Positions 1 to 9,247 are shown, counted from the first letter of the stretch. The stretch is DNA of 64,000 nucleotides from Fastidiosipila sanguinis (GCF_002998295.1 NZ_CP027226.1:1721892-1785891), one strand, 5' to 3'. The notes: generated from the sequence alone by a model not told the origin. A program made the numbers and translations.

Positions 1-419
1 GTATAAAAACGCACATGATTTAATATATAGTTTTCGTAAATTTATAAATTGTTTTTGCGACAAAGCTAATAGTTACCAGAATGAATCAAATGTTAAGAGT
101 AATGAGGCTAAAATAATTGAAATCATGCAAGAGAATTACATGGATAACTTAAACTTAAGTAAAGTTTCACGCGCTGTGGAGTTAAGTAACTCCTACGTAG
201 CAAAGCTTATTAAAGATCATACTGGAGAAAACTTTACAGATTGCCTCAATGAAATTAGATTAAAAAATGCTGAAAATTTATTAAAGAATACTGAAATGAG
301 TGTGAATGATATATCTTATTATGTGGGGTTTAATTATCCAAGTTATTTTAGACGAATATTTAAAAAAAAAGAATAATGTGACAGCCAAAGAATATAGAGA
401 AATGTATAAATCTATTTAA
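1..419 (+). pseudogene. AraC-family transcriptional regulator, C-terminal part, frameshifted
   Basis: The frame starting at base 2 is open from the window edge, so the gene begins upstream. Its C-terminal part is a two-helix-turn-helix AraC DNA-binding domain: a first helix pair around LSKVSRAVELSNSYVAKLIK and a second around VNDISYYVGFNYPSYFRRIF. The frame stops at 374-376, right after a run of nine A (362-370). Removing one A lets translation continue as NNVTAKEYREMYKSI and stop at 417-419. That is the usual AraC ending (a TPKEYR-like motif), so the gene looks frameshifted in the homopolymer. It could be a true pseudogene, transcriptional slippage at A9, or a sequencing error. The sensor domain lies outside the window, so the ligand and targets are unknown. 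Confidence 0.75.
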
Positions 420-590
420 ACTAGCAAAAACTTGAAAAGCCCCTAATCTTTATTTAAAATTAAGTAGATATTAAGTAGATAATGTTGAGCAAAAATCAAT
501 ATTTGATTAACTTTAATATAAGTTAAAAAATATTTCGTAAGAAGATATATAATATATGTCGAATACGAAGAAATTAATAATAAATTAGTT

Positions 591-619
591 TTGCTATGTT
601 TGGTTTGATTTTATAGAAT
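591..619 (+). promoter_or_regulatory. possible sigma-A-type promoter for pgk-tpiA
   Basis: TTGCTA (591-596) and TAGAAT (614-619) are 17 bases apart and about 50 bases upstream of the pgk-tpiA Shine-Dalgarno. The rest of 420-590 is AT-rich and shows no gene. Neither hexamer is a perfect match, and other AT-rich pairs in the leader are possible. Confidence 0.35.
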
Positions 620-672
620 TAAGTCGCATAAACATAAACAAAACTAGTGTTAAGTATAAGGAGAGGATGCAC

Positions 673-2625
673 ATGGCAAATTACAACAAAAAAAGTATTG
701 CAGACATTGATGTGTCAGGCAAAAAAGTTTTAGTTCGTGTAGACTTCAACGTTCCTTTGAATGACAAAGGCGAAGTTACAGATGACAAGAGAATAAAAGG
801 TGCTTTAGAAACAATCAAATATTTAGTAGATCACAAAGCACGTGTAATCTTAGTTTCACACTTAGGTAGACCAAAAAATGGTCCAGAAGCTAAATTCTCA
901 ATGAAACCAGCAGTAGATCGTTTATCAGAATTACTAGGTCAAGAAGTAGTCTTGGCAGCTGACGTAGTTGGCGAAGATGCAAAAGCAAAAGCTGAAGCTC
1001 TAAAAGATGGCGAAGTTCTAATGCTAGAAAATGTTCGTTTCCACAAAGAAGAAACAGCTAACGATCCAGAATTCGCACGTGAACTAGCTTCATTTGCAGA
1101 AATCTACGTAAACGATGCATTCGGTACTGCACATAGAGCACACGCATCAACTGCAGGTGCAGCAAACTACTTGCCAGCAGTATCAGGATTCCTAATCCAA
1201 AAAGAACTAGAAGTTATGGGTGGTGCTTTAACAACTCCAGAAAGACCATTCGTTTCAATCCTAGGTGGTGCTAAAGTTTCAGACAAAATCGGTGTTATCG
1301 AAAATCTTTTAGAAAAAGTTGACACAATCCTAATCGGTGGTGGTATGGCTTATACATTCTTGAAGGCTCAAGGCCACGAAATTGGTAGCTCATTAGTAGA
1401 AGAAGACAAACTCGACTTAGCAAAATCACTATTAACTAAAGCTGAAGAAAAAGGCGTTAAACTACTATTACCAGTAGACCACATCGTTGCAGACAAATAT
1501 GCAGCAGATGCAGAAGCAAAAGAATCAGATATCGATATCGAAGATGGCTGGATGGGTCTAGACATCGGTCCTAAGACAATTGAACTATACGCTGACGCAA
1601 TCAAAGATGCTAAGACAGTAGTATGGAACGGTCCTATGGGTGTATTCGAGTTTGAGAAATTCGCTCAAGGTACAGCTAAGGTTGCAGAAGCAGTAGCTAA
1701 CTCATCAGCAACATCAATCATCGGTGGTGGTGACTCAGCTGCAGCAGTTGAACAACTAGGTTTCGCAGACAAAGTTTCACACATCTCAACAGGTGGTGGT
1801 GCTTCACTAGAATTCTTAGAGGGTAAAGTTCTACCAGGAATTGACTGCCTACAAAACAAAGACAGCCGCCGTGCATACATTTGCGGTAACTGGAAGATGA
1901 ACAAAGGTACACCAAAAGAAGCAACAGCTTTAGTAAATGAATTAATCGAGAAAGTTAAAAATGTTGACTCAGAAGTTCTAATCGCAGTACCTTACACAGT
2001 TCTTGGTACAGTAAGTGAACTAGTTGCAGGAACAAATATCGTTGTTGCAGCAGAAAATGCTCATCAAGCTGACGAAGGTGCATACACTGGTGAAATTAGT
2101 GCTAAATTCTTAGCTGAAATGGGTGTAAACCACGTAGTACTAGGACACAGTGAACGTCGTGAATACTTCGGTGAAACAGACGAAATCGTAAACGAAAAAG
2201 TTTTAGCTTCATTAAACTGGGGTGTACGTCCAATCGTATGTATTGGTGAAACTCTAGAAGAAAGAGAAGCAGGTAAAGAATTCGAAGTAGTTAAAACTCA
2301 ATTATTAGGTGCATTGAAAGATGTTCCAGCAAACAGAGTAGCTGCTCACGTTACAATCGCATACGAACCAGTATGGGCTATCGGTACAGGTAAGACAGCA
2401 AGTTCAGAACAAGCTGAAGAAATTTGTAAATTTGTTCGTGAAACTCTAGCTGAACTATACTGTGAAGATGTAGCTGCAAACACACGTATTCTTTACGGAG
2501 GTTCTATGAAACCAGCAAATGCAGAAGAACTATTAGGTCAAGCAAACATTGATGGTGGTTTGATCGGTGGTGCTTCACTTAAAGCTGATGACTTCGCAGC
2601 AATCGCAGAAGTTTACAAAGCTTAA
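673..2625 (+). CDS. pgk-tpiA: bifunctional phosphoglycerate kinase / triosephosphate isomerase (PGK-TPI fusion)
   Basis: Two glycolytic enzymes are read as one 650-residue protein. The PGK half (about residues 1-395) has the substrate motif [12 protein letters not shown], the [16 protein letters not shown] segment and the nucleotide-binding [13 protein letters not shown] and [13 protein letters not shown] motifs. The TPI half (about 400-650) has CGNWKMNKG with the catalytic lysine, [10 protein letters not shown] with the catalytic histidine, [13 protein letters not shown] with the catalytic glutamate, and [10 protein letters not shown] with [14 protein letters not shown] makes ATP and 3-phosphoglycerate from 1,3-bisphosphoglycerate; TPI interconverts the triose phosphates. 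There is no stop or start between the halves, and the linker is short. A PGK-TPI fusion is known from Thermotoga maritima. Two ATGs (667 and 673) are in frame; 673 is preferred because AGGAG (659-663) is 9 bases upstream of it and only 3 from the first. Codon use suggests high expression. Confidence 0.95.
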   Translation: MANYNKKSIADIDVSGKKVLVRVDFNVPLNDKGEVTDDKRIKGALETIKYLVDHKARVILVSHLGRPKNGPEAKFSMKPAVDRLSELLGQEVVLAADVVGEDAKAKAEALKDGEVLMLENVRFHKEETANDPEFARELASFAEIYVNDAFGTAHRAHASTAGAANYLPAVSGFLIQKELEVMGGALTTPERPFVSILGGAKVSDKIGVIENLLEKVDTILIGGGMAYTFLKAQGHEIGSSLVEEDKLDLAKSLLTKAEEKGVKLLLPVDHIVADKYAADAEAKESDIDIEDGWMGLDIGPKTIELYADAIKDAKTVVWNGPMGVFEFEKFAQGTAKVAEAVANSSATSIIGGGDSAAAVEQLGFADKVSHISTGGGASLEFLEGKVLPGIDCLQNKDSRRAYICGNWKMNKGTPKEATALVNELIEKVKNVDSEVLIAVPYTVLGTVSELVAGTNIVVAAENAHQADEGAYTGEISAKFLAEMGVNHVVLGHSERREYFGETDEIVNEKVLASLNWGVRPIVCIGETLEEREAGKEFEVVKTQLLGALKDVPANRVAAHVTIAYEPVWAIGTGKTASSEQAEEICKFVRETLAELYCEDVAANTRILYGGSMKPANAEELLGQANIDGGLIGGASLKADDFAAIAEVYKA

Positions 2626-2688
2626 TTATAATTTGCGAGTAAGGTTAGTAAACTTAAGAACTTAAGAACCGAAATTAAAAGAAAAATT

Positions 2689-2723
2689 AACAGTCGTACA
2701 TCAAGGATGTACGGCTGTTTTTT
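2689..2723 (+). terminator. intrinsic terminator of pgk-tpiA
   Basis: Bases 2689-2702 pair with 2706-2719 (14-bp stem, one G:U-type mismatch, AAG loop) and a run of six T follows (2718-2723). It lies 64 bases after the pgk-tpiA stop. Confidence 0.85.
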
Positions 2724-2767
2724 GTTGCGTTAAATGATCAATTGAGGGGAGCTTAATAGTACGTATA

Positions 2768-3553
2768 CTATCTATCCTTAATTTCTGATTCACCTTTACT
2801 TAAAGCTTGGAACAAATAACCAATAAGCAACATAATCATATTGAAAAGTGCAGTTACAATAAGGAAGTGAACAAATACGCCAAATCTGATAGGTACTATT
2901 TTCGGGAAGGCATTCATGTAGCCATAATTAATTTCTTCGAATCCCATGAAATGAGCCATGCTTAAATTAAAAATGAACAAGAGCAGGTTATAGATATTTG
3001 TAACTACTAGAACGAATTTGGTTTCTTTGCTAGTAATCTGGATTGCCCTAGATTTGAGTAGGTTAATAATTAGCAAGCCCATAATAATGTGATTGTAGAA
3101 AAACTGAATATTTGTGTAGTGAGGGAATTGGAAATAATACATATCTGGTACTAACAGCGCAATAATGGAGCCCAAGAATCCCCAGTACATGCCTATGTAG
3201 AGGATATTTTTGCGATTAAATAATACACCTATAATTAATAAGGAAATTGCAATTCTGCAGTGATATAGAGGCAGAGATAGCTCTACATTGAAGAATCCTG
3301 AAGTAAATTGCCAAGTGTAGAGAATCACCTGGTCTATAAGCAGCATCACTGCTAAAATATGAGATAACTTCCTACGATTATTGCCTTCCTTTAAGCCCAA
3401 ATCCCCTCTATAAATAATTGCTACTAATACAATAAAAGCAAAAAGAATTATTAAGTGTAGCGCAGAAAAAGCAGCTAGAGGAGAGAAGACTAAATCTTCT
3501 TTACCACGGAAAAAATATAAAAATGCTTCCTTAATTGAGTTGAATAATCCCAT
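2768..3553 (-). CDS. multi-pass integral membrane protein, YwaF/TIGR02206-like
   Basis: This 261-residue protein is strongly hydrophobic, with roughly six or seven predicted membrane helices spread over its length. The central segment LPLYHCRIAISLLIIG followed by a second membrane pair resembles the YwaF/TIGR02206 family of uncharacterised membrane proteins; I assign it from memory of the pattern only. A GGGGGTGAG Shine-Dalgarno precedes the ATG. It starts 27 bases after the stop of the VanY-like gene on the same strand, so the two are probably co-transcribed and it may serve in the cell envelope. No catalytic motif is visible and no function can be stated. Confidence 0.7.
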   Translation of the reverse strand: MGLFNSIKEAFLYFFRGKEDLVFSPLAAFSALHLIILFAFIVLVAIIYRGDLGLKEGNNRRKLSHILAVMLLIDQVILYTWQFTSGFFNVELSLPLYHCRIAISLLIIGVLFNRKNILYIGMYWGFLGSIIALLVPDMYYFQFPHYTNIQFFYNHIIMGLLIINLLKSRAIQITSKETKFVLVVTNIYNLLLFIFNLSMAHFMGFEEINYGYMNAFPKIVPIRFGVFVHFLIVTALFNMIMLLIGYLFQALSKGESEIKDR

Positions 3554-3580
3554 AACTCACCCCCGTTAAATCAAAAATTA

Positions 3581-4501
3581 TTAATCTATACCTAGGTATT
3601 CTTCCAGAGTTAAACTGTGATTAGGTCCGAAATTACTAGCGTGCTCCACGCCAATGTAGCGATAGTGCCAAGGTTCGAACATGTATCCGGTAATGTGCTC
3701 TTTGCCCTCAGGGAATCTCTGGATAAAACCAAATTTATAAGCATTTTCCCAAAGCCAAATCCCTGCAGGATCATATTGGAAATCTTGAACTAGTGGGCCA
3801 CCAGAGGTAACGTCAATAGCCAATCCTGTTTGGTGTTCACTTTGGCCAGGTCTAGCACTGTAACGGTTGGCAGCCTCTTCACCTTCTCTGAGGCTGTAGT
3901 TGTAGAATAATCTTGCTTGTAATTCATATGGTCTATATGAGCTTATATGCACCAAAGTAATACCCTCTGCAGCCGCAGCGGTCTGCATTTCAAGGAAAGC
4001 GTTCCAGGCTTCATCACGTAATCCGTTGTTAGTATAGGAGTCTGGGAGAGGACGGTACTTGTCGCTGACCCAGTGGTTCTTGCTAATGACTTCAATGCCA
4101 CGCACAAGGAATGGTAGGTCAAGCATTTCTCCACTTCTGCCATCTGGAGAGACTAAAGGTTGAGTTGGTGCAGGGGTTGGAGCAGGAGTTTGAGCAGGAG
4201 CTTCCTCTTCAGGTTCGTTGTTTTCGTTGTCTGCATTTGAACTTGTGCTTGTTGTGGTTGTGGTACTTTTTTCACTTGTTTTCTTCGTAGTAGTTTCTTT
4301 TATTTCGGTAGTACTTTCACTAGTATTAGATTCAAGAGCAATGTTTGTGTCACTACTAGAACTTTCTGAAATTTCAGCATTTCTTTTAAAAATTGAGTCA
4401 TTAAATAGCAGGTATATGATAAAACCCAGAATGATCGCAACTAGTGCAAAAATAATGGCTTGTAGAAGTCTTAATTTGTTATTAGATTTAGGATTTTTCA
4501 C
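3581..4501 (-). CDS. membrane-anchored D-alanyl-D-alanine carboxypeptidase, VanY/M15B family
   Basis: The protein has a single N-terminal membrane helix (about residues 10-32), a Ser/Thr/Glu-rich spacer with a Pro-Ala stretch (about 45-120), and a C-terminal VanY domain. The domain has SSYRPYELQARLF, the zinc-site motif SEHQTGLAIDV (SxHxxGxAxD) and EPWHYRYIG with the third zinc histidine. Such enzymes trim the terminal D-Ala (or L-Ala in LdcB-like members) from peptidoglycan stem peptides outside the membrane. I start it at GTG 4501 because GGAGG (4507-4511) sits 5 bases upstream; the farther upstream TTG overlaps that ribosome site. It is divergent from the DnaD-like gene and lies upstream of the YwaF-like gene. 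The exact bond cleaved (DD or LD) cannot be told from the sequence. Confidence 0.88.
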   Translation of the reverse strand: MKNPKSNNKLRLLQAIIFALVAIILGFIIYLLFNDSIFKRNAEISESSSSDTNIALESNTSESTTEIKETTTKKTSEKSTTTTTSTSSNADNENNEPEEEAPAQTPAPTPAPTQPLVSPDGRSGEMLDLPFLVRGIEVISKNHWVSDKYRPLPDSYTNNGLRDEAWNAFLEMQTAAAAEGITLVHISSYRPYELQARLFYNYSLREGEEAANRYSARPGQSEHQTGLAIDVTSGGPLVQDFQYDPAGIWLWENAYKFGFIQRFPEGKEHITGYMFEPWHYRYIGVEHASNFGPNHSLTLEEYLGID

Positions 4502-4632
4502 AGCAACCTCCAAATTTAAATTAAATAAGGAAATAGAATTTTTTAATATTCTTCATGATATAATAAATTTCCAAGTCCGAATTAATTATAAAATAATTAT
4601 ACACTTAAGATGATTATTAAAGGGGGAGAAAT

Positions 4633-5631
4633 ATGGATGGTTTAGCTGATGTGTTTATGGACGACGTTCTATTACCACAAGTTTTTATCACTGATTATTT
4701 GCCGAAGTTAAGCTATTTAGCAATTAAAGTTTATATCTCCTCACTTTTGTTTAAAGATAATCAGAACAAGGTAAAAACTGAGTCTTGTCGTAGACAACTT
4801 TCTTTGAGCGAAGAAGATACCAAAGCTGCCTTAATGGAGTTAGTCAGTCAAGAATTGGTTATTGCTGCTGCAGATTTAGAGAGCTTTATCTTAATTAATT
4901 TGAAGAAAAAAGCTATAGAGAGATCATACAGGAAAATTACTGCTAAACCAATGAAAGAGTCTGTAGAAAATAACAGTAAATCCAAAGAACGTAATGCCCT
5001 GATAAGTAGCGTAAATAACACATATTTCCAAGGAATGATGGGGCCCAATTGGTATCAGGCTATAGATAATTGGTTTGATACATATGACTTCGAGCCAGCT
5101 GTTGTTTACCAAATGTTTGTTGATGCGGCCGAAAGAAATGTCTTGCATGGACCAAATTATTTAAATACAGTGGCGGCAGATTATGGTCGTAAACAAGTTA
5201 AGACTTTCAGAGATTTAGCCCAGTATAAGGAACAAAATAAGGCTGTAAGTCGTTTGGCTCGTAGAGTTGGCAACGCCTTGAACAAAAGAATGACCAGTTT
5301 TGATTTCTCTATTGTTGAGAAATGGTTGATAGAATACAAATATGACTATGATATTATCGAGCTTGCGCTAGAATCTGCGGTCAGATTATCCGAACCAAAC
5401 TTGAATTACTTCGACAAAATATTATCTAGTTGGTATGAAGCTGGAATCAAGACCAGGAAAGAAGCTGAGAATTTACTTAAAAACAATCAACAAGAGGCAG
5501 AGAAGCAGAGAAAGTCTAGAGCTAGCAGAAAATCTAATTTGCCACGCATTGACGAGCGAGAATATAGTGATGAGGAAATTGAGAGTTACTACTATTATGC
5601 AGTTAGCAAGGATGAAGAGGAAGAAGAGTAG
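4633..5631 (+). CDS. DnaD/DnaB-like replication initiation protein
   Basis: This 332-residue protein has an N-terminal winged-helix-like region (about 1-110) and two tandem DnaB_2/DnaD C-terminal-type helical modules. The second (about 220-280) carries the typical ending LNYFDKILSSWYEAGIKTRKE; the first (about 140-195) has NYLNTVAADYGRKQVKT. In Firmicutes these proteins remodel origin DNA and help load the replicative helicase. It lies 94 bases upstream of a DnaC/DnaI-type loader ATPase, which supports a chromosomal primosome role and argues against a phage origin. The C-terminal tail is acidic (DEEEEE). GGGGGAG precedes the ATG. Confidence 0.85.
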   Translation: MDGLADVFMDDVLLPQVFITDYLPKLSYLAIKVYISSLLFKDNQNKVKTESCRRQLSLSEEDTKAALMELVSQELVIAAADLESFILINLKKKAIERSYRKITAKPMKESVENNSKSKERNALISSVNNTYFQGMMGPNWYQAIDNWFDTYDFEPAVVYQMFVDAAERNVLHGPNYLNTVAADYGRKQVKTFRDLAQYKEQNKAVSRLARRVGNALNKRMTSFDFSIVEKWLIEYKYDYDIIELALESAVRLSEPNLNYFDKILSSWYEAGIKTRKEAENLLKNNQQEAEKQRKSRASRKSNLPRIDEREYSDEEIESYYYYAVSKDEEEEE

Positions 5632-5725
5632 TTTAGGGTAGTTAGTTTAGGATAAGTTTAATGAAGTTAAGCTAGGTCAAAGACGAGCGAACTTAAGTTT
5701 GTAACCACCAACAGAGAGGAACAAG

Positions 5726-6727
5726 ATGAATAAAGCAGAATTACTAAACAAGGTGAAAAATGTTTATTCAGAACGACAACTCATAGCCAGTTTGAAAAGA
5801 GATCAGTTGATTGCGCATTATAGAGATAATAATCCGCAAGAAGCGAAGAAGCTCGAGAGTCAGGCTGAATCACGCTGGGAAGATTTAAATAATATCCTTG
5901 AATTAGCTGCAAAAAATGCTTTGCCTTCAGTTGCGAAAAATAATTTAACTGAGACTCCTACTGCTACTGATTTTAACGAGGTTTACAAAGAGATTTCTAA
6001 TTCCACCAACTTCTGCAACCTCTGCAACGATACTGCAATTTACAATGGAGGAAAATGTCCGAAGTGTTTCAGTGCTACCTGGGTACAGGTTTTGCGAGAA
6101 AATATTGACCCATTACTGCCACAAGCAGAACACAATTTCGATAACTTCGATCTCAACATTTTCTCTGAAGATTCCGTAAATACAGCAGTAGGAAAAGTCA
6201 AGCCAAGAAAACAGATTGAGGGAATTTTAGATTTATCTAAACAATTTTTAGAAGATTTTCCAAAATATAGCGATAATCTATTTTTCACAGGTAGAGCAGG
6301 AACCGGTAAGACCTATCTGGCAGAATGTATAGCCAATGAAGTCTTGGCGGAAAATTATCTCGCCCTTGTCTTAGATATGCTGAAAATAGAAGAAATAATA
6401 AATAACCTAAGGACTAAGCAAAGAAGTTTCTCGACCAAAGCAGAGCAATTATCCAAGGCTCAAAATGACTACAACTTGCTTCTAGAAGCTGACTTGCTTG
6501 TAATTGATGACTTAGGTTTACAAACAGATTTACTAACTAATCCATTAGCAGAATTGATAGCGATTTTAAGAGAGCGCAATATTAATAAGAAAGTAACTAT
6601 AATAACCAGTAATTACGATATAAAAGATCTCAAAAAAGTTTTTGACGAGCGATTATTTTCAAGATTAATGCAGAACTTCAAGATGCTGCCTTTCGTAGGC
6701 GAGGACTTACGTCTGAAGAGGAGATAA
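5726..6727 (+). CDS. DnaC/DnaI-type helicase loader, AAA+ ATPase
   Basis: This is a 333-residue AAA+ protein. An N-terminal helical region (1-90) is followed by a four-cysteine zinc site (C97, C100, C111, C114), Walker A GRAGTGKT (189-196), Walker B LLVIDDLGLQ, sensor 1 TIITSNYD and an arginine-finger segment ERLFSRLM. Loaders of this kind hold the replicative DnaB-family helicase and place it on origin DNA. The zinc-binding N-terminus matches the DnaI architecture. It follows the DnaD-like gene, and its stop lies 2 bases before acpS, so the three appear to form one transcription unit. GAGAGGAAC provides the ribosome site. Confidence 0.88.
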   Translation: MNKAELLNKVKNVYSERQLIASLKRDQLIAHYRDNNPQEAKKLESQAESRWEDLNNILELAAKNALPSVAKNNLTETPTATDFNEVYKEISNSTNFCNLCNDTAIYNGGKCPKCFSATWVQVLRENIDPLLPQAEHNFDNFDLNIFSEDSVNTAVGKVKPRKQIEGILDLSKQFLEDFPKYSDNLFFTGRAGTGKTYLAECIANEVLAENYLALVLDMLKIEEIINNLRTKQRSFSTKAEQLSKAQNDYNLLLEADLLVIDDLGLQTDLLTNPLAELIAILRERNINKKVTIITSNYDIKDLKKVFDERLFSRLMQNFKMLPFVGEDLRLKRR

Positions 6728-6729
6728 TT

Positions 6730-7167
6730 GTGGTCAAGGGTATAGGTGTAGATATAATTAAAACCAGTAGAATGCGAGCTGCTATTGAAAGAAAAGGCTT
6801 GAAGTTTGTCGAGAGATTTTGCACTGAGACTGAAATTGCAAGTGTTCTCAAGAAGGAAATTATTGAGGAAGCTTTAGCAGAAGGGTCTACTCTTGAAGAG
6901 GAATATTTAGAAGCAGATAACTGGCGAATCGATTCTGTGGCTGGGCTTTTTGCGAGTAAGGAAGCATTTGGCAAGGCTATGGGGACTGGTATTTCTCGTG
7001 GTGTGAATTTGAGAGAGATTGAGATTAGATACGATGAATTGGGTGCACCAAGATACGTGTTGCACGGTAATACGCTGAAGGAGTTTACTGACAGAGGCTA
7101 TACAGATGCGAAATTAAGCATTAGTCATGATGGTGGACTTGCGATAGCTTTTTGCGTTATTTCTTAA
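6730..7167 (+). CDS. acpS: holo-[acyl-carrier-protein] synthase
   Basis: AcpS transfers 4'-phosphopantetheine from CoA to the serine of apo-ACP, activating it for fatty acid synthesis. The N-terminal GIGVDIIKTSRM carries the metal-binding aspartate (D8), FASKEAFGKAMGTG carries the second acidic ligand (E78), and the C-terminal KLSISHDGGLAIAF strand is typical. The protein has 145 residues where about 120 is usual; the excess is an acidic insertion at about residues 41-68 between the FCTETE motif and the FASKEA motif. The start is GTG with GAGGAG overlapping the end of the helicase-loader gene, and only 2 bases separate the genes, so translation is probably coupled. Confidence 0.92.
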   Translation: MVKGIGVDIIKTSRMRAAIERKGLKFVERFCTETEIASVLKKEIIEEALAEGSTLEEEYLEADNWRIDSVAGLFASKEAFGKAMGTGISRGVNLREIEIRYDELGAPRYVLHGNTLKEFTDRGYTDAKLSISHDGGLAIAFCVIS

Positions 7168-7382
7168 ACTTTTTGGTTTTTTTAAGCTTGAGTTTAAAAA
7201 TCAGCGAAAATTAGGTGAAAAAATTAATATAGTCTATTGCATTTTAGGTGTGAAATTAGGTATAATGAATTTCCGTGCGTTTTTCGTAGAAGATAAATCC
7301 ATGGAATATTAGTTTAAGTATAGAGGAATATACAGCTGAGTTAAGATTAATAAATAAAATCTTAATTTGAGTAGTGTTTTGC

Positions 7383-7411
7383 TTGAAAAGCGTCTGTACT
7401 TGTGTTAGTAT
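7383..7411 (+). promoter_or_regulatory. promoter of rpmB
   Basis: TTGAAA (7383-7388) and TAGTAT (7406-7411) are 17 bases apart, and a TGT just upstream of the -10 gives an extended -10 element. It lies about 50 bases upstream of the rpmB start. The remainder of 7168-7382 is AT-rich and holds nothing I recognise. Confidence 0.6.
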
Positions 7412-7463
7412 TTCGTACGCACTAAAATTTATGCAAGAAAATTATCGAGGAGGTGTAGGTAAT

Positions 7464-7661
7464 ATGGCTAAATGTGTAGTATGTGATAAGAGCGTAACTT
7501 CAGCAAGAAGAATTAGTATAACTCGTTCTCAAGTATCACGTAGAGCAAAACGCAAACAAAAAGGTAATATTCGTAAGGTTAGAGCTATAGTTGATGGTAC
7601 TCCTATGAGAGTCAACGCTTGTGCAAGCTGCCTCCGTAATGGTGCCGTAGAAAGAGCTTAA
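7464..7661 (+). CDS. rpmB: 50S ribosomal protein L28
   Basis: The 65-residue product starts MAKCVVCDKSVTSARRISITR and ends CASCLRNGAVERA. It is a basic protein of the large ribosomal subunit. Two CxxC pairs (CVVC near the N-terminus, CASC near the C-terminus) mark the zinc-binding form of L28. The frame is open 30 codons farther upstream, but ATG 7464 has GAGGAGGTG directly before it and matches the family start. It is a single-gene unit with its own promoter and terminator. Confidence 0.95.
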   Translation: MAKCVVCDKSVTSARRISITRSQVSRRAKRKQKGNIRKVRAIVDGTPMRVNACASCLRNGAVERA

Positions 7662-7689
7662 TATCCTGTTATTACAGAAAAAGTTTAGC

Positions 7690-7740
7690 AAACCTATTAA
7701 TTGGAATATCTGAGATGTTTTAATTAATAGGTTTTATTTT
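7690..7740 (+). terminator. intrinsic terminator of rpmB
   Basis: Bases 7690-7702 pair perfectly with 7722-7734 (13 bp) and are followed by a T-rich tail. The hairpin lies about 30 bases after the rpmB stop. Confidence 0.75.
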
Positions 7741-7855
7741 GTCTTTTTGTTGAAGGGTATTGGCGTGTGTTTGAGGGTGCAGATGACGGAGGGCATATGG
7801 TAGGACAGAAAGGTTGCAACTGACAGGGTCAAAGACGGAAGGGTGACGCTCTTCG

Positions 7856-8059
7856 CTAAAGCCTAGAAACAATGGCAATAATGATTAGAATAAGCGCAAA
7901 CACAGCTATGGCAAAAACGAACATAGCATTTCTTTTCTTTTTAGTATCTTCTAACTCTTGGAGACGTTTGTTTTTTCGATATTCTGCAGCATCAAACTTA
8001 TTGCTTCCTAGAGCTTTATGGTTAGTATTTTTCTTGTTGTTTTGCTTTGGGGTTTTCAT
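7856..8059 (-). CDS. small tail-anchored membrane protein, unknown function
   Basis: This 67-residue protein has a highly basic, Asn/Lys-rich N-terminal half, a short charged helix, and one hydrophobic segment at the very C-terminus (about 45-65). That would place the N-terminal part in the cytoplasm. AGGAGA lies 11 bases upstream of the ATG. It stands alone between rpmB and uppP on the opposite strand. I do not recognise a family. Confidence 0.6.
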   Translation of the reverse strand: MKTPKQNNKKNTNHKALGSNKFDAAEYRKNKRLQELEDTKKKRNAMFVFAIAVFALILIIIAIVSRL

Positions 8060-8274
8060 TTTATAAATTTCTCCTGCTACGTTTTTATATTTTCTGAGTT
8101 GCGCATTTCTTCTGCTGCTTTTCTAATTTTACTTGCTGTCAAATGCAAAATTAATAAATACGATTTCTAAATTATTAATTCATTTATTAGTGTTATTATA
8201 AGTTATATTCAAATAAATCAAAACAAGCTTGCTACCGGTTTATCCAGGTGCAAGTAATTAATATGAGGTAAATT

Positions 8275-9114
8275 ATGGATTTTAGACAAATAATTGAAAC
8301 TATTATTCTTGCTATAGTCGAGGGTGTTACAGAATTTTTGCCAGTGTCATCCACTGGGCACATGATAATAGCTTCAGACCTAATGAAAGTTGAAGCAGAT
8401 GCTTTCAACAAAATGTACATGATCGTTGTGCAACTAGCAGCTATTTTAGCGGTTGTAGTTTTATACTGGCCAAGAATTTGGAACTTACTTCAAGGAATGT
8501 TTTCGAACGACAAAAGATCCTGGAGATTCTTTGGAGTATGGGTTGTGTCCTGTATTCCAGCTGTAATCTTAGGTGTCCTAATAGATGATGTTATCGATGA
8601 GTACTTGTTTAGCACACCTACAGTCGCTATAGCATTGGTAGTTGGTGCCCTCATGATGATTTGGGGTGAAAGAAAAATTGCCGTACATAACAGAGGCTCT
8701 GAGATGCTAGATATAAATTATAAGCAAGGCTTAACAGTTGGAGTTGCTCAATGCATGGCCTTGATACCAGGGTTCTCACGTTCTGCCGCAACTATCATGG
8801 GTGGTTGGGCTGCAGGTTTGACTACAGCAACAGCAGCAGACTTTAGCTTCTTTTTGGCAATACCAATTATGTTTGGTGCATCAGGCTATAGTATTTTGAA
8901 ATTTTTCAAAGACGATGCAGCAGTTGCAAGTATTGTTCCAGGTGATTGGATAGCGTTAGCAATTGGCTGTGTAGTGTCATTTATTGTTGCATGGCTAGTA
9001 GTCAAGAGCTTCCTCAACTATCTAAAAACCAAGAAAATGGAAGTTTTCGCCTGGTATAGAATTGCCCTAGCAGCTGTGCTCTTGATCTTATTGTTGACCG
9101 GTGTAATAGCCTAG
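8275..9114 (+). CDS. uppP: undecaprenyl-diphosphatase UppP/BacA
   Basis: UppP removes a phosphate from undecaprenyl diphosphate to recycle the lipid carrier for peptidoglycan and other wall polymers; extra copies give bacitracin resistance. The 279-residue polytopic membrane protein has both family signatures: EGVTEFLPVSSTGHM near the N-terminus (about 16-30) and PGFSRSAATIMGG near residue 165, which together form the active site. The length matches the family. GAGGT precedes the ATG. It is followed by a terminator that overlaps the ribosome site of the next gene. Confidence 0.96.
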   Translation: MDFRQIIETIILAIVEGVTEFLPVSSTGHMIIASDLMKVEADAFNKMYMIVVQLAAILAVVVLYWPRIWNLLQGMFSNDKRSWRFFGVWVVSCIPAVILGVLIDDVIDEYLFSTPTVAIALVVGALMMIWGERKIAVHNRGSEMLDINYKQGLTVGVAQCMALIPGFSRSAATIMGGWAAGLTTATAADFSFFLAIPIMFGASGYSILKFFKDDAAVASIVPGDWIALAIGCVVSFIVAWLVVKSFLNYLKTKKMEVFAWYRIALAAVLLILLLTGVIA

Positions 9115-9207
9115 GGATTTACTTGAGAAAAGTTTAGATTTTCCTGGACTAGCCGTTGTGACCTTTTGTCGAGAAATCTTACATTTTGTAGCAAGAAATT
9201 TAATCAG

Positions 9208-9244
9208 CCTCCTTTATCGTTTGAGATAGAGGAGGTTTATTTTT
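9208..9244 (+). terminator. hairpin terminator of uppP whose 3' arm is the Shine-Dalgarno of the next gene
   Basis: Bases 9208-9218 pair with 9225-9235 (one G:U) around a GTTTGA loop, followed by a T-rich tail (9236-9244). The GGAGG in the 3' arm (9231-9235) is the only good ribosome site for the prepilin peptidase start at 9248, so folding would both end upstream transcription and hide that site. Confidence 0.75.
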
Positions 9245-9247
9245 GCC

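Noticed and set aside
4218..4613. 131-codon plus-strand frame opposite the VanY-like gene
   Set aside because: It is the antisense of the Ser/Thr-rich spacer of a well-supported gene; the hydrophobic look arises from complementary codons.
4633..7167. Phage origin for the DnaD-like/DnaC-like pair
   Set aside because: Phages often carry such genes, but here they are coupled to acpS and surrounded by housekeeping genes, with no phage genes nearby.
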